A stretch of 64,000 nt of DNA. Origin: Gulosibacter macacae (GTDB taxonomy: Bacteria; Actinomycetota; Actinomycetes; Actinomycetales; Microbacteriaceae). Positions 36,901 through 45,025 of this stretch are shown piece by piece. The stretch is from NCBI RefSeq assembly GCF_003865375.1, contig NZ_RQVS01000001.1, positions 1 to 64,000 of the forward strand, written 5' to 3'. Numbering within the stretch: the stretch's first letter is position 1; each line of letters begins with the position of its first letter. The position numbers were made by a program, and so were the translations under genes. The notes under the pieces were generated by a model. The model ran no database searches. It was not told the DNA's origin and saw only the letters and a program-made list of their open reading frames with translations.

Positions 36901-37313
36901 ACGACCGCGCTCACCTCGACACGCTTAAGGCGACCTTCTTGAAATCGCGATTCGCGCCCGAGAAGAAAACGCCAATCGCGGTCGAACTGCCGATCGACGT
37001 TCCCCTCGGCGACGCCACAGTCGTTGGCAAGCTCGACGCGGTCTACCGCGACAACGACACCGACGAAGTTGAGATCGTTGACTGGAAGACCGGAAAACCA
37101 CCCCGCACACAGGAAGCGCGTGCCGGACGCGAACTCCAGCTCATGCTCTACGCCCACGCGTACGCCGAGAGCTACCAGGTGCCACTCGACCGCATCCGGG
37201 CCACGCTCTACTACGTCGGTGCCGACGAGGAAATCTCGATCACCGAGATCACGCCGAAGCAAGAACTCCTGGCATTGCTCGACGCCGCCAGGGAAACGGC
37301 GCGGCGAGCGTGA
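33975..37313 (+). CDS. adnB: AdnB-like helicase-nuclease subunit
   Basis: The lead motor and second nuclease of the AdnAB pair. The UvrD-like motor shows Walker A AGAGSGKT (42-49), LTFTRKAAGELRERI (Ia), LDEYQDTS (II, about 273), GDPKQSIYGWRGA (III), TTMHSSKGLEWDYVVVP (V) and RRLAYVAVTRAKRGVML (VI). The C-terminal RecB-type nuclease has VGKLDAVYRDND (about 1015), EIVDWKTGKP (about 1035) and QLMLYAHAY. I chose ATG 33975, which overlaps the adnA stop (ATGA); an upstream in-frame start would lie inside adnA. 1,112 residues. The intact motifs II and III contrast with the variant ones of AdnA. A family A inverted repeat follows. Confidence 0.92.
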   Translation: MTRVTHEDIARAIAKPDKEIQLPTEEQRRIIESPLEPALVVAGAGSGKTQTMMVRILWLIANGLAKPHEILGLTFTRKAAGELRERIELGIGQLRAAGLVQLDEFDMPEVSTYNSFANAIYSQYALLVGREPDATLLDDPGAHGLMRTVVLESDDEGLRDGTSTSVGSVAKSALSFAHAMRENGLVGRDIVDFIAEFDSHIDSLGGTTTQELQKLIDTVRRTRTYANLADEFQRRKRERGFVEFSDQVATAAEIVEQDPAVIAEIRARARVVILDEYQDTSVAQTALLAALFRRTAVMAVGDPKQSIYGWRGASAANMSRFARDFGAQGAPYELSVSWRNDIDILAAANRVAAELPESRGATALRARPGAGRGEVASGFYLSDEDEATAIAEWLHERFVAAGDGAEQTGAVLVRNRSHMAKIAEALREREVPHRVLGLGGLLSTPEIADLNAVLRAAADEHAGSEIIRLLAGAHYEVGVADIVGLHGLARWLGQRDAELGPMSPELQRSIRNQPQGSDEIQSLAEALEYIRTSDADRLERTQISGEGLARMADLAATLHDLRARLSLPLVDLAEAAIRRTRLDLETVANPRNPVRRSNLDAYLDAIRGYVTSNPGADLNEFLEWLDLAETDDKLEQVDEVTATQGVVQLTTMHSSKGLEWDYVVVPLLNTDVMPNVRTSKGWFASATLPYELRRDAADLPQLDWRSITTTKELVSELIKPSKPPKEDEATESKFYEREHLRLVQETRRLAYVAVTRAKRGVMLTSSRWHRQLTKPRWPSEFHRDMVGELTIEVPPGCEPYTHFDDEPINSNKFDDEGLRKEIDGALNVNPNDRNLRMSWPRPTMSKSALSRNLEIADQVTSLVDESEEPNQTRFDALIDLLIAERAAQRESRVLAVPERFGASYFHDLLDDPVKIARNAARPMPQEPFAATLIGNLFHNWVESLFTDLSAGAAYLDGLELEDADLVDQGLARATADDRAHLDTLKATFLKSRFAPEKKTPIAVELPIDVPLGDATVVGKLDAVYRDNDTDEVEIVDWKTGKPPRTQEARAGRELQLMLYAHAYAESYQVPLDRIRATLYYVGADEEISITEITPKQELLALLDAARETARRA

Positions 37314-37316
37314 GGG

Positions 37317-37369
37317 TGCTGAGGCTCGCGAAGCGGTGAAGGTGCACGCTTCGAGAGCCTCAGCGAGCG
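37317..37369. repeat. Family A inverted repeat (probable terminator)
   Basis: GCTGAGGCTCGCGAAGC (37319-37335) and GCTTCGAGAGCCTCAGC (37348-37364) are complementary except one mismatch and would fold into a hairpin, just after the adnB stop and before the stop of the convergent phosphotransferase-like gene. There is no T-tract. Confidence 0.8.
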
Positions 37370-37396
37370 GTGGTGCAGGGCGCAGCGAGGCGCGGA

Positions 37397-38488
37397 TTAG
37401 CGCTGCGGCTCGTCGTTGTCGTCGAGTTCGAGGTCGATCGCCCCGGTCTCACCAGGCGTGCCGCGCCGCGGCAACGTTGACTGGTGGTGCATTGCCTTCG
37501 TGCTCGCCTCGGCAAGCAATTCCTGCACCTCGATCACATCAAGCACCGGCAGCGTCTCGTGACGCAACTCCGATTGACCGAGGCCACGCAGACGCGTGAC
37601 GAGCCCATCGAGCAGCTGCTCAGCATCCGCAATGATCGTCTCGTCACCAGTCTCGACGCCGTGCAACAACCAGCGCGCCACCTCAAGCTCGGCATAGAGC
37701 GTCGCGCGCTGACGCAACTGCCGGTCAACCGACGCACCACGTGCATCCGTGTACTCATCAAGAATCGCGCGCATGACCGCCGCATCCAGCGTCTGCACCC
37801 AACGCATATCCTGCGCCGGATCACCAATGCGCAGATCGCTCCAACCGAGCACACCAACGACACCCGCACCGTTCGTCACGAACGAGCGACGCTCAAGCGA
37901 CCCGTGAATCACCGAAGGGGAGAACTCCCAAAGCGAATCATCAACAATCGCCGCTTCCCAACGCTCGGCAAGTGGCGCGGGGAGACGGCCAGTGGCGATC
38001 GCGCGATCAATGAGCTTCTCGGTCGCCGCACGAGACTCCTCGGCCTCGATAACCGGAAGCCCAGCATCCGCCACCACACTCTTCGGCAGCGCGTGAATTG
38101 CCCCAATCGCACGACCAATCTCGGCAACGAGCAGCGAATCATGCTCGAGCTCCACGGCCTCGCACGTGCGCCCAGGGATGAACGCAAACACCGCCAATTG
38201 CGTGTCGCGGCCCGTGTACTGGCCGAGCAGCGAAGGGATCGCAAACGGCAAACGCGAACGAACACCCGCAGTCATCGCCTCAAGCGCAGCCGCCTGGGCG
38301 CGCTGCTCACCGGCGGCAGCCTCAGAACGTGGGCGACGGGCAATCATCGTCACACCATCACCAGTGCGCAGCAGCGCCGCGTCGTAGTCGCCGGTGGCAC
38401 CCGTCGTCCAGCCAGTGCCCCCAACCACATTGAGATCAGGCACGGCGACGGTCGCGACACTCGCTAGCTCAAGGAACTGCACACCCAT
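37397..38488 (-). CDS. Phosphotransferase-fold protein with degenerate active site
   Basis: Looks like the aminoglycoside/choline/macrolide phosphotransferase fold, 363 residues. The C-lobe has LVAEIGRAIGAIHALPKS and then IHGSLERRSFVTNGAGVVGVLGWSDLRIGDPAQDM. Functional kinases have HGDxxxxN and (I/V)DW in these places; here the catalytic Asp is Ser (HGS), the Asn is Ser, and the metal-binding Asp is Gly (LGW). This predicts a pseudokinase or an unusual mechanism. Family members next to nudC and the UvrD-type helicases are common in actinobacteria, and as I recall they share the loss. I chose the ATG at 38486-38488 (MGVQFLEL). It is divergent from nudC and convergent with adnB. Confidence 0.8.
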   Translation of the reverse strand: MGVQFLELASVATVAVPDLNVVGGTGWTTGATGDYDAALLRTGDGVTMIARRPRSEAAAGEQRAQAAALEAMTAGVRSRLPFAIPSLLGQYTGRDTQLAVFAFIPGRTCEAVELEHDSLLVAEIGRAIGAIHALPKSVVADAGLPVIEAEESRAATEKLIDRAIATGRLPAPLAERWEAAIVDDSLWEFSPSVIHGSLERRSFVTNGAGVVGVLGWSDLRIGDPAQDMRWVQTLDAAVMRAILDEYTDARGASVDRQLRQRATLYAELEVARWLLHGVETGDETIIADAEQLLDGLVTRLRGLGQSELRHETLPVLDVIEVQELLAEASTKAMHHQSTLPRRGTPGETGAIDLELDDNDEPQR

Positions 38489-38606
38489 GTCGGCCAGACT
38501 ACGAGCACAGTCGCCGACCGCGCGGCTGCCGCGCCGCCCGGCGCGACTCGACCATGCAGGATGCGCCCGGTTGCGCACCGAGACCGCAACACGGAGGCCT
38601 CCTAGG

Positions 38607-39587
38607 ATGGATTTCGCTATGCATGATCACGACCGCGCCCCGCTCACCGATCGTCTGCCGCTCGCCCGCACGCGGGTCGACCGAGACGACGCTCGGCGCC
38701 GCGACGAAGGACTGCTCGAATCACTCCTCGATTACGAGGGCACGCGCGTGCTTCTGCAACACCGAGATAATGCACTGCTCGGCCCGGCGAACGATCGGGG
38801 CGAACGCATCCTCGATCTGCGCACACCGGCGCACCTGCCGGCGCATAGCGAGCCGCTCTACCTCGGCCGCACGCTGGATGAGCGACGCAACCCCGGCGGG
38901 CGTATCGATCCGGTGGGAACTCCGGTTGTCGCCGTGCAACTCGACGACTTCGAAGCGAACGAACTCGAGCCCGACCAGACCCGCTGGGCACAGCTCACCG
39001 AAGTCGCGCTCAGCCTCGATGCGCTCGACGCGGGGCTCTTCACCGAAGCGCTCGCCCTGCGCAATTTCCACCGCGCGCATCGCTACTCACCGCTCACCGG
39101 CGAACCGCTCGAATCTGCCGAAGGCGGTTGGGTGTTGCGCGGCCGGGAATCAGGGAAGCCCGTGTTTCCACGCACCGACACCGCGGTCATCGTCGCGGTC
39201 ATCGACGGGAATGACCGCATCCTCCTCGGGGCCAATGTGAACTGGCGGCCGCGACGCTTTTCACTGCTCGCCGGCTTCGTCGAGCCCGGTGAATCATTCG
39301 AGCAGGCCGCTGCCCGCGAAGTGTTCGAAGAAGGCGGCGCCCGCATTGTCGAGCCGCGCTACCTCGCCTCACAGCCGTGGCCGTTTCCCGCGAGCCTCAT
39401 GGTGGGCATGACCGCGCGTCTGGCACCCGAGCAAGACCCCGACAGTGTTGTGCCCGACGGCGAAGAAATCGCCGAGGTGCGCTGGTTTACCCGCGAAGAA
39501 ATCGCGGCATCACCCGAACTCCTGCCGGGACCGACCTCAATCGCCCGCGTCATCATTGAGGATTGGTATGGCGGACCGATCGGCTGA
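38607..39587 (+). CDS. nudC: NADH/NAD+ pyrophosphatase, zinc-less type
   Basis: Nudix hydrolase that splits NADH/NAD+ to NMN(H) and AMP and may remove NAD caps from RNA. The Nudix box GFVEPGESFEQAAAREVFEE fits GX5EX7REUXEEXGU, and SQPWPFPASLM is the SQPWPFPxS motif that marks NADH pyrophosphatases. The usual four zinc cysteines between the N-domain and the Nudix domain are missing (NFHRAHRYSPLTG..., GWVLRGRESGKPVFPRTD), a variant I recall from mycobacterial NudC. Start: ATG 38607 with GGAGG 9 bases upstream; ATG 38619 is possible. It overlaps the next gene by 20 bases. Confidence 0.92.
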   Translation: MDFAMHDHDRAPLTDRLPLARTRVDRDDARRRDEGLLESLLDYEGTRVLLQHRDNALLGPANDRGERILDLRTPAHLPAHSEPLYLGRTLDERRNPGGRIDPVGTPVVAVQLDDFEANELEPDQTRWAQLTEVALSLDALDAGLFTEALALRNFHRAHRYSPLTGEPLESAEGGWVLRGRESGKPVFPRTDTAVIVAVIDGNDRILLGANVNWRPRRFSLLAGFVEPGESFEQAAAREVFEEGGARIVEPRYLASQPWPFPASLMVGMTARLAPEQDPDSVVPDGEEIAEVRWFTREEIAASPELLPGPTSIARVIIEDWYGGPIG

Positions 39588-41355
39588 GCCCGACGCCGAT
39601 TCCGCCTCGCGACTTATTGCCGACCTCAACCCGAGTCAGCGCGAAGCGGCACTCGCGCTCGTTGGCCCGGTGCGCATTCTCGCGGGCCCTGGCACCGGCA
39701 AGACCCGCACGATCACACACCGCATTGCGTACGGGGTGCGGTCGGGTGTGTACGATCCTGATCGCGTGCTCGCCCTCACCTTCACCAACCGGGCCGCTGG
39801 CGAATTGCGTGGCCGCTTGGCGGCGCTCAAGGTGCCGACGGTGCAGGCGCGCACGTTTCACGCCGCAGCGCTGCGCCAGCTCACCTATTTCTGGCCGCAC
39901 GTCGTTGGCGGCGAGCCGCCGCGGGTAGTGGCCTCGAAGTCACGCTTCGTTGCCGAGGCAGCCGAGCGCGTTGGCACCCGGCTCGACCCGGTGGGCGTAC
40001 GCGCAGTTGCTGAAACCATCGAATGGCGGAAGACCGCCGAGCTGCGGCTCGACGACTACGCTGCGAGGCTCGAGCGCGGCGAAATGCAGCCGCCGGCGCG
40101 CCTGAGCGCGAACCAGGCCATCGATCTGCACGATGCCTATGAGGTCATCAAAGACGAGCGCCGCATCATCGACTTCGAAGACGTGCTGCTGGCCACTGCG
40201 GGCATGCTCGAAACCGAAACCTGGATCACGCAACAGGTGCGCGAGCAATACCGCTTCCTCGTTGTTGACGAATACCAGGACGTCTCGCCGCTGCAGCACA
40301 AGCTCTTGCGCCTCTGGCTCGGTAATCGCCGCGAACTCTGTGTGGTCGGCGACCCGGCGCAGACGATTTTCTCGTTCACGGGCGCCTCGAGTAGCTTCCT
40401 CATCGACTTCGATCGCGAATACCCGGATGCACGCACCGTCCGTCTCGACGAAAACTACCGCTCGAGCGTGCCGATTCTGGGCGTCGCGAACGCACTTGCC
40501 GCACGCATCCAGGGCGCGATTTCGCTCGTCGCCGCTGAGACCGCGAGCGAGGATGCGCCCGCGCGGCGCCCGGCGGTGCCTGACTTGGATGAGTTCGCCG
40601 ACGAGATGGTGGAAGCCCGCGCGATTGCCCGGCGTGCGGCTCAAGCGGTCGCGGCGGGGGAGTCGGCCGCCGAGATCGCCGTGCTCGTGCGCACGAACGC
40701 GCAGACTGCCGCAATTGAACGCGCGCTGCAGGATGCTGGGGTGCCCTATCGCATCGCCGGCGGCAGGCCCTTCTTTCAGCGACCGGAAGTGCGGGCAGCG
40801 GTGGCCGGATGCAATGCTGCGGTCATCGCGGGGCACGGCGACCGGCCGCTATTCCAAGCGGTCTCCGATGTGCTGCGCGATCGCGGCTACTCGGTTGAAC
40901 CACCTGCCGAACCCGGGGAATTGCTCGATGCCTGGCGCTCGCTCGACGCGATCATGCGCCTTGCCGAAGCGACGCCTCCCGGCACCTCGCTGGCAGAGTT
41001 CTCCGCCGAACTCACCCTGCGCGCAAAGCTACAACACGAGCCGGCACTCGACGCCGTCACCGTTGCGACCATGCACTCGGCGAAGGGTCTCGAATGGGAT
41101 CGGGTGTTCGTGGCGGGGCTGAGTGAGGGACGAGTCCCCATCGTGCAGGCGGTTTCGGAACCGCAACTCGACGAAGAACGCCGCCTCCTCTACGTGGCCA
41201 TTACCCGAGCGCGGCGAGAGCTGCATCTGTCGTGGTCGCGGGCTGGCTGGCGTGACTCCGCTGAGGCAGCACCGTCACGCTTCCTGGCAGAGCTTGGCAA
41301 CCGCATCCGGCGTGGTATTCACACGGCACCTGCTGCAGCTCGCCAGAATCCCTGA
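39568..41355 (+). CDS. uvrD2: UvrD2-like SF1A DNA helicase, short form
   Basis: 3'-5' DNA helicase of the UvrD/PcrA family, 595 residues. Motifs: ILAGPGTGKTRTI (I, about 35-47), LTFTNRAAGELRGRL (Ia), VVDEYQDVSPLQ (II, about 230), GDPAQTIFSFTGA (III), LDENYRSS (IV), VATMHSAKGLEWDRVF (V) and LLYVAITRARRELHLSWS (VI). Mycobacterial UvrD2 carries a further HRDC domain and zinc motif after motif VI; here the protein stops about 45 residues later. Start ATG 39568 lies within the nudC end, with GAGGA just before it. The last 155 bases overlap the convergent gene at 41201-42109. Name assigned from position after nudC. Confidence 0.88.
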   Translation: MADRSAEPDADSASRLIADLNPSQREAALALVGPVRILAGPGTGKTRTITHRIAYGVRSGVYDPDRVLALTFTNRAAGELRGRLAALKVPTVQARTFHAAALRQLTYFWPHVVGGEPPRVVASKSRFVAEAAERVGTRLDPVGVRAVAETIEWRKTAELRLDDYAARLERGEMQPPARLSANQAIDLHDAYEVIKDERRIIDFEDVLLATAGMLETETWITQQVREQYRFLVVDEYQDVSPLQHKLLRLWLGNRRELCVVGDPAQTIFSFTGASSSFLIDFDREYPDARTVRLDENYRSSVPILGVANALAARIQGAISLVAAETASEDAPARRPAVPDLDEFADEMVEARAIARRAAQAVAAGESAAEIAVLVRTNAQTAAIERALQDAGVPYRIAGGRPFFQRPEVRAAVAGCNAAVIAGHGDRPLFQAVSDVLRDRGYSVEPPAEPGELLDAWRSLDAIMRLAEATPPGTSLAEFSAELTLRAKLQHEPALDAVTVATMHSAKGLEWDRVFVAGLSEGRVPIVQAVSEPQLDEERRLLYVAITRARRELHLSWSRAGWRDSAEAAPSRFLAELGNRIRRGIHTAPAAARQNP

Positions 41356-42109
41356 GCACCCACGCCCAGCCCGCGAGCGGATGCTGCAGTGCGGCGGAGG
41401 CATCTGCGCTGGATTCGAGGAACCTTGATGCGAGCATCCCGACGTGGAGTGCCGAGCACCATGCCAAGTTGGCGTCGTGCGCTGGCGGTGGGGCTGAAGC
41501 GAGCTGGACCGCGACGGCAAGCCAAGCGGAGTCGGCCTCTTGTCGGGCGAGGTCGTCGCACCTCAGGCATGGTGTCGAACCGCTCACGACGAGTGGGCCG
41601 ATGCGGTGCGCGCCCGCTTCGCGGACGATCGCGAGGTGCGGAAGCTCGGCCGAGACGAGCGGGAGGTAGCGCGCTGCGGTGAGGACGTGATCGGCGACGT
41701 CAATCACGAAGTTGATACCGGATGCGTCAGTGACCGTTGCCGTCGCCGGCGCGAGTGCCGCACTGTGGCCGCGGCGGGCGAGCTCGCGGGCGACGAGTTC
41801 TGCGTAGTTTCGGGATGCAGTGGTGGCGCGCACGAGTACCGAGCGGCGTGGTGCGGCGCGGTCAGGGATGGGTTCGCAGGCGGCCAAGAGTGCATCGATG
41901 AGGGCGTCGCGCTCGCCGGTGGAGACGCTGCGATAGACGCGCGCGAGCCGGTTGAGTTCGGCTCGGTCAGTGCCGAGCTTGGCCGAGGCGATGAACATTT
42001 CGACGAGGGGAGTGTCGGGCAGGGTTGCGAGGGCGCGAAGCCCGCCCAAGCGGAGTTCTTGCGGCGAGCGTGAGGTGATCGGGAGGTCGGGACGGAGTCG
42101 ATAGCGCAC
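41201..42109 (-). CDS. ThiF/TOMM cyclodehydratase-like zinc protein, function unknown
   Basis: A 302-residue protein starting at GTG 42109. The visible landmarks are a Cys pair in GSTPCLRCDDLARQEADSAW (about residue 190), a CEYHAGCGC cluster near the C-terminus (about 263-271), and GPLVVSG just before the first pair. E1-like (ThiF/MoeB) and TOMM cyclodehydratase-related proteins have such a CxxC...CxC zinc tetrad and the CLRC.DL text. I see no clear nucleotide-binding GxGxxG, so it is probably a non-catalytic relative. Size and position fit the hypothetical gene next to uvrD2 in mycobacteria (I recall Rv3196). Its last 155 bases overlap uvrD2 on the other strand, including the C-terminal Cys cluster. 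Confidence 0.72.
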   Translation of the reverse strand: MRYRLRPDLPITSRSPQELRLGGLRALATLPDTPLVEMFIASAKLGTDRAELNRLARVYRSVSTGERDALIDALLAACEPIPDRAAPRRSVLVRATTASRNYAELVARELARRGHSAALAPATATVTDASGINFVIDVADHVLTAARYLPLVSAELPHLAIVREAGAHRIGPLVVSGSTPCLRCDDLARQEADSAWLAVAVQLASAPPPAHDANLAWCSALHVGMLASRFLESSADASAALQHPLAGWAWVLRDSGELQQVPCEYHAGCGCQALPGSVTVLPQRSHASQPATTTDAALAALG

Positions 42110-42170
42110 GAGGGCATCGTGCCTGGGAATGCGGTTGGTTCGCTGGCGCTATCCACAGGTGGGCTGCGCG

Positions 42171-42236
42171 CTTCGAGAACCTCAGCGCGCGGGTGAAGGC
42201 CCCAGCGCGGATGCGCGTGCTGAGGCCCTCGAAGCA
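42171..42236. repeat. Family A inverted repeat
   Basis: GCTTCGAGAACCTCAGC (42171-42187) and GCTGAGGCCCTCGAAGC (42220-42236) form an inverted repeat with a 32-base loop, just past the stop of the DUF2342 gene (minus strand, ending 42241) and upstream of the ThiF-like gene. It may end transcription of the former. Confidence 0.8.
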
Positions 42237-42240
42237 CCAC

Positions 42241-43602
42241 CTACGGCTTCAGCTCCCCGCCCTCGGGCGCATTGCCGAACGACGACGGGTCATCGAGCAG
42301 ACGCTGCAGATCGCTGTCGATTTCGTCAAGCATCCGCTCATCAGCCGATCCCGCGAGGCGATCAACGAGTGCCTGCGGCGAATCGATGTCTTCCGAACTG
42401 GGCACAGCATCGCGGTGATCCCACAGCGAGTCACGCGCATCCGCGCCGAGCTTGTCGGTGACCAGGCGCCACATCGCCGCAGCATCCCGCAGTCGGCGCG
42501 GTCGCAATTCGAGTCCGACGAGCGCCCCAAACGCGCGCTCGGCCGGCGAACCGGTGGCACGACGTCGACGCACCATCTCGGCAATGGCGTTCGCGTGCGG
42601 CAGGCGAGCCGTCGCATCCGTTGTTACGACATCGACCCAACCCTCGATGAGCGCGATCATCGTCTCGAGGCGCTCGAGCGCAAGTTGCTGCTCGGGGGTG
42701 CGCGGCGGGATGAGCTGGCCAGAGGCGAGCACCGCACGCAGCTCATCCGGGTTCGCGATATCGAGATCGCGCACTGTCTCTTCAATGCGTTCGGCGTCGA
42801 TGGTAATTCCGCTCGCGAACTCAGCGATGGAATTCTCGAGGTGCAGGCGCAGCCACTTCGCGTGCTGGAAGAGCCGCGCATGCGCGACCTCGCGCACCGC
42901 GAACCAGAGCACCACTTCGCCGAAGTCGAGTTCAAGCCCTTCCGCGAAGGTCTCGACATTCTGCGGCAGCAGCGCCGCGCGTCCGGTCGGGAGTACGGGC
43001 ATCCCAATATCGCCGCCGGCGAGCACCTCGTTCGCGAGCTGGCCAATCGTTTGGCCCACCTGCATCGCAAACATGGTCTGACCCATCGACTTCACCATCG
43101 GCATCGACTGGCTCACGACATCTTGCAGTTCACTCGGCGCCTGCTCGCTGAGCATCTGCACGAGCGCGCCAGAGATGCTCGTCGCAACCGGGGTGCACAT
43201 TTCAGTCCACACTGGCAGCGTCTGCGCGATCCACTCGTGGCGGGTGAGCGTGCGGCCAGCTTCGGTGAGGTCGCCGACGGTCGTAGCCTCGCTGAGCCAG
43301 AGGGCTGCCACATTGAATGCCTGCGCGAATTGCTGCGCCTCGACCTCGGTGACCTCGCGGTTGGCGGCGGAGGCCTGGCGCGCGGCGTCGCGGGCGAGAT
43401 CCCAATTGACGCCTTCGGTTGGCGAGCTCATTGCCTGTTGCATCTGCATCATCAGGCGTTGCAGTGCTGCCGGGTCGCTCGGAAGTCCCGCGACACCCGC
43501 GAGTTGGTTCGGGTCGATCATGCCGCCGCCGAGCAATTGCTCGAGGATGCGACGAAGCTCGTCTTCGGGAAGACCGTCTTCGGGGCCGTTGTGCTCGCTC
43601 AT
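42241..43602 (-). CDS. DUF2342 protein (zinc-dependent metalloprotease-like)
   Basis: A 453-residue protein of the family usually annotated as zinc-dependent metalloprotease or coenzyme F420 biosynthesis-associated. The N-terminus is a Leu/Gln-rich helical region. The diagnostic part is GLELDFGEVVLWFAVREVAHARLFQHAKWLRLHL (about residues 222-255), then ALIEGWVDVV. The family lacks HExxH; a Glu-x-x-His (REVAH) plus a downstream Glu (IEGW) are the only candidate metal ligands I see, so protease activity is unproven. As I recall its mycobacterial counterpart (Rv3195) also lies next to the Lon-like PDZ protease and UPF0182 genes. It is divergent from the YlbL-like gene. Confidence 0.88.
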   Translation of the reverse strand: MSEHNGPEDGLPEDELRRILEQLLGGGMIDPNQLAGVAGLPSDPAALQRLMMQMQQAMSSPTEGVNWDLARDAARQASAANREVTEVEAQQFAQAFNVAALWLSEATTVGDLTEAGRTLTRHEWIAQTLPVWTEMCTPVATSISGALVQMLSEQAPSELQDVVSQSMPMVKSMGQTMFAMQVGQTIGQLANEVLAGGDIGMPVLPTGRAALLPQNVETFAEGLELDFGEVVLWFAVREVAHARLFQHAKWLRLHLENSIAEFASGITIDAERIEETVRDLDIANPDELRAVLASGQLIPPRTPEQQLALERLETMIALIEGWVDVVTTDATARLPHANAIAEMVRRRRATGSPAERAFGALVGLELRPRRLRDAAAMWRLVTDKLGADARDSLWDHRDAVPSSEDIDSPQALVDRLAGSADERMLDEIDSDLQRLLDDPSSFGNAPEGGELKP

Positions 43603-43738
43603 TCGAGTCGCTCCTGTTCTCAGCGCGTCGTTCTACAGTAGCCAGGGCGCTCCGTGCATCTGCCGCAAGTTTCGACTCGTTCACTCACAGCGGATGCGGG
43701 AAATCTCTCGCCCACCCGTACGACCCGAAAGCCACGAC

Positions 43739-44953
43739 GTGACCCTCTTCTCGACGCCCGATTCCGACGACGCCGAGTGGGTTCGCACCACCTCAGAACG
43801 CCTCGCGGCCGCACGCGCCGACGAAGATTCGCGCCGCGCTGATCCCGTGCGCCGACGCGCGCGAATTGGCACGGGCATCCTTGTCGCAGGTCTTGCGGTA
43901 CTGCTGGTGCTCGCCTTTACCCCGGCGCCCTATGTGATTCGACAGCCGGGCCCGGCGTTCGATGCGCTGCACACGACTACCGTGCGCGATGACGAGGGCA
44001 ATGAAGAAGAGGTGCCCGTCATCGATATCGACGGGGCGACGAGCTACGACGTCACCTCGGGTGAACTCACCGTAATGACCGTCAACATCGCCGGCACCCC
44101 GCAGTATCAGCCGAGCTGGATGGAACTCGCGATCGCCTGGCTCAGCCCGTCAAAAGACGTGCTGCCGATCGAGGCGTATTACCCCGATGGCGTCACCAAA
44201 GAAGACCGAGATGCGCAGACCGCGCAACTCATGCAGGACTCGCAAGCCACCGCCATCGCTGCGGCCCTCGGCTACCTCGATTACGAGGTCGGCACTGAGA
44301 TGGTTGTTGGCAGCGTCGCTTCCGAAGGCGCCTCCGCAGGCCTCTTGCAAGTCGGCGATGTCTTGCTCAAATACGGTGAGGCGCCGGTGTCGACGCGCGC
44401 CGATATTCAAGCAATCACGCTACCGACCGAACCCGTCGACATCACCATTCGCCGCGATGGTACTGAACAGGTCGTCTCGATCACCCCGAAACTCACAGCG
44501 ACCGATGAGGGCGAGCGACCGCTCCTTGGCGTGTCGGTGCAGGAGCAGTTCGCCTTCCCGATCGATGTCGACATTCAGCTCGGTGATGTGGGCGGACCGA
44601 GTGCCGGTCTCGTGTTCGCGCTCGCGACCATCGACAAGCTCGAACCGGGTGACCTCGGCGGGGGAGATGTCGTGGCCGGCTCCGGCACAATGTCGGCTGA
44701 CGGCAAGGTCGGGCCAATCGGCGGCATCCGCCAGAAGCTCTATGCTGCGAACGAAATCGGCGCCGACTATTTCATCGCCTCGGAAGCCAATTGCCGAGAG
44801 GCGCTCGACGGCGGGGTACCCGGTGACCTCACTGTCTATGCCGTCGCTGATCTTGCCGAAGCGGTCAACGTCATGAAGACGAACGCGAGCGAGGATGCAC
44901 CGAATCTGCGCACCTGCGCGGATGCGCTGGCGGCGAACGTGCCCCAGGCCTAG
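43739..44953 (+). CDS. Lon-like PDZ-domain S16 protease, YlbL type
   Basis: Membrane-anchored serine protease of about 404 residues. After a short charged N-terminus comes one helix (TGILVAGLAVLLVLAFTP), then an extracytoplasmic region with a PDZ domain (TEMVVGSVASEGASAGLLQVGDVLLKYGEAPVSTRADIQAITL) and a C-terminal Lon-type S16 domain. The catalytic Ser is in GGPSAGLVFAL and the Lys in GGIRQKLYAANEIGA. The start is GTG 43739 or ATG 43694; I prefer the GTG because the preceding bases carry a GAAAG-like site and the frame upstream is Arg/Pro-rich. Neighbours DUF2342 and UPF0182 are the same as around Rv3194c, as I recall. Protease targets are unknown. Confidence 0.92.
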   Translation: MTLFSTPDSDDAEWVRTTSERLAAARADEDSRRADPVRRRARIGTGILVAGLAVLLVLAFTPAPYVIRQPGPAFDALHTTTVRDDEGNEEEVPVIDIDGATSYDVTSGELTVMTVNIAGTPQYQPSWMELAIAWLSPSKDVLPIEAYYPDGVTKEDRDAQTAQLMQDSQATAIAAALGYLDYEVGTEMVVGSVASEGASAGLLQVGDVLLKYGEAPVSTRADIQAITLPTEPVDITIRRDGTEQVVSITPKLTATDEGERPLLGVSVQEQFAFPIDVDIQLGDVGGPSAGLVFALATIDKLEPGDLGGGDVVAGSGTMSADGKVGPIGGIRQKLYAANEIGADYFIASEANCREALDGGVPGDLTVYAVADLAEAVNVMKTNASEDAPNLRTCADALAANVPQA

Positions 44954-45025
44954 CCTTCGCACCCCTGGCGTCCCCGGTAGACTCGATCGACCGGAACCGA
45001 TGATGACTCTGACGACAGGAACGCA

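Noticed and set aside
42193-43641. Long open frame on the plus strand opposite the DUF2342 gene
   Set aside because: Antisense shadow of a conserved gene; composition is Arg/His-rich and there is no ribosome binding site.
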